NCBI GenBank assembly: GCA_033063855.1
Contig: CP093831.1
Location: 17,794,001 to 17,858,000 of the forward strand
Length of the DNA stretch: 64,000 nucleotides
Reading direction: 5' to 3'
From: Smittia aterrima
Taxonomy: Eukaryota; Arthropoda; Insecta; Diptera; Chironomidae
Shown: positions 63,279 through 64,000 of the stretch, in pieces
How positions within the stretch are numbered: position 1 is the first letter of the stretch
Layout: the number at the start of each line of letters is the position of its first letter
Translations under genes and position numbers: made by a program
Notes under the pieces: model-generated
Database searches by the model: none
What the model was told of the DNA's origin: nothing
The model's input: the letters and a program-made list of their open reading frames with translations, nothing else

Positions 63279-63605
63279 ATGAATTTCTTCGCATTAACTT
63301 TCATTACGACATTAGCAATCATTGTGAGTTCAGCGAACTGCGTGCCAACTCCAGCTCCTCAGTTTCCATTCACAGTGCTACCGCCGAAAGGCCAAGGGCA
63401 CCGCAAACCGTTTGGTCCACCAGAAGGTGAATTGAAGTCAAAAATTTCATCAACTTCTCAGAGAATAAAGCTTTTTCTTTCAGAATATTTTTGGTTCATT
63501 CACGCTCTGAGTAAATTCAAGCACAGTTTATTCTACAAACCCTTGCCTTACTACATTTACAATGAATACAAAAGTCCTGGAAACTATTACAACTACAGAA
63601 GATAA
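63279..63605 (+). CDS. small secreted peptide with proline-rich core, copy 2
   Basis: The frame starts with a clear signal peptide (MNFFALTFITTLAIIVSSANC), followed by PTPAPQFPFTVLPPKGQGHR, a Pro/Gly stretch, and a Tyr-rich basic C terminus ending YYNYRR. A likely 57-nt intron lies at 63427-63483 (CAGAAG|GTGAAT ... TTTTTCTTTCAG|AATATT). Removing it gives 89 residues (exons 63279-63426 and 63484-63605); because 57 is a multiple of three and the intron has no stop, the unspliced frame of 108 residues is also open. The pyrimidine-rich acceptor makes splicing likely. The start at 63279 is preferred because it begins the signal peptide. It is a tandem paralogue of copy 1. I do not recognise the family. 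Confidence 0.75.
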   Translation: MNFFALTFITTLAIIVSSANCVPTPAPQFPFTVLPPKGQGHRKPFGPPEGELKSKISSTSQRIKLFLSEYFWFIHALSKFKHSLFYKPLPYYIYNEYKSPGNYYNYRR

Positions 63606-64000
63606 AAAATTTCAATTTCAATTCGTTGAAAGATACAAGGCAAACTATTCTGTTGATAGTGAGACACCCCCGAGTGGAACAGTCCCAGCAAAGCAAAGCA
63701 AGGAATGAACAGCCAACCTACCACAAAGCTTTTGAACCTCGCAATTATTATAAATGAGATCTTTGCTCATGACAGCAATTTTTTTTACGAAATATTTTCA
63801 TCATACTTAAGAATAAACTTTATATTTATCTTTGTCACCGCAAGCTTCTTGAAGCTGCTCAGTGACTCAAAAGTTATAAATTCTTTTTCATGCTAAATAA
63901 ACGCTTGACAAAGCCAAAAGCAACCTGGCGAGCTTACGAATAGCTGCTAATTAATCTAATTGAACTATTACAGCTCCAATTCTTCAGGCGAATGTACGCG
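63606..64000 (+). other. 3' flank of peptide gene 2
   Basis: An AATAAA at 63896-63901 could end the copy 2 transcript with a UTR of about 300 nt. A 63-residue open frame from 63705 begins with ATG but lacks a signal peptide and any resemblance to the two peptides, so it is taken as UTR. Confidence 0.45.

Noticed and set aside
63705..63896. 63-codon frame after peptide gene 2
   Set aside because: No signal peptide, no PQFPFTVLPP core; it probably lies in the 3' UTR before the AATAAA at 63896.

Overview
The window looks like nuclear DNA from a dipteran insect, probably a nematoceran (midge-like) fly. The reasons are an AT-rich but CpG-undepleted composition, very short GT-AG introns (52 to 163 nt in the reconstructed gene, apart from one 8.15 kb intron), a single-exon four-jointed gene as in Drosophila, and TATA boxes placed as in insect promoters. 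The species cannot be named from this sequence. I saw no transposon, rRNA or tRNA gene and no CRISPR array, and no sign of bacterial or viral coding.

Layout. Bases 1-22.5 kb hold no gene I can support: simple repeats, palindromes and short chance ORFs that precede fj. At 23041-24927 (+) lies four-jointed (fj), a Golgi kinase with an intact active-site signature and a leader carrying short upstream ORFs. Bases 24.9-46.4 kb are again gene-poor. From 58759 down to 46922 (-) I reconstructed a NOL4/NOL4L-family gene from ten coding exons with matching phases: a 5' cluster (58.76-56.57 kb), one 8.15 kb intron, and a 3' cluster (48.42-46.92 kb). A separate ATG exon at 48543-48505, inside the large intron, would give a short 405-residue isoform beside the 987-residue long form. 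fj and Nol4 are convergent, about 22 kb apart.

At the right end (62.37-63.61 kb, +) there are two tandem small genes for secreted peptides that share a proline-rich core (PQFPFTVLPP, then G-x-G-H-R-R/K). Each has a TATA box 68-70 bp upstream of its ATG. I do not recognise the family. It is the best candidate here for something undescribed, and an immune or salivary effector role is only a hypothesis.

Structural oddities outside genes include a 22-bp perfect palindrome at 2298, a 15-bp inverted repeat at 12932/12998, a 21-bp near-palindrome at 60755, a pre-miRNA-like hairpin at 61583, and a 15-mer repeated twice within 400 bp at 60402 and 60792. No functional link between fj, Nol4 and the peptide pair is visible.
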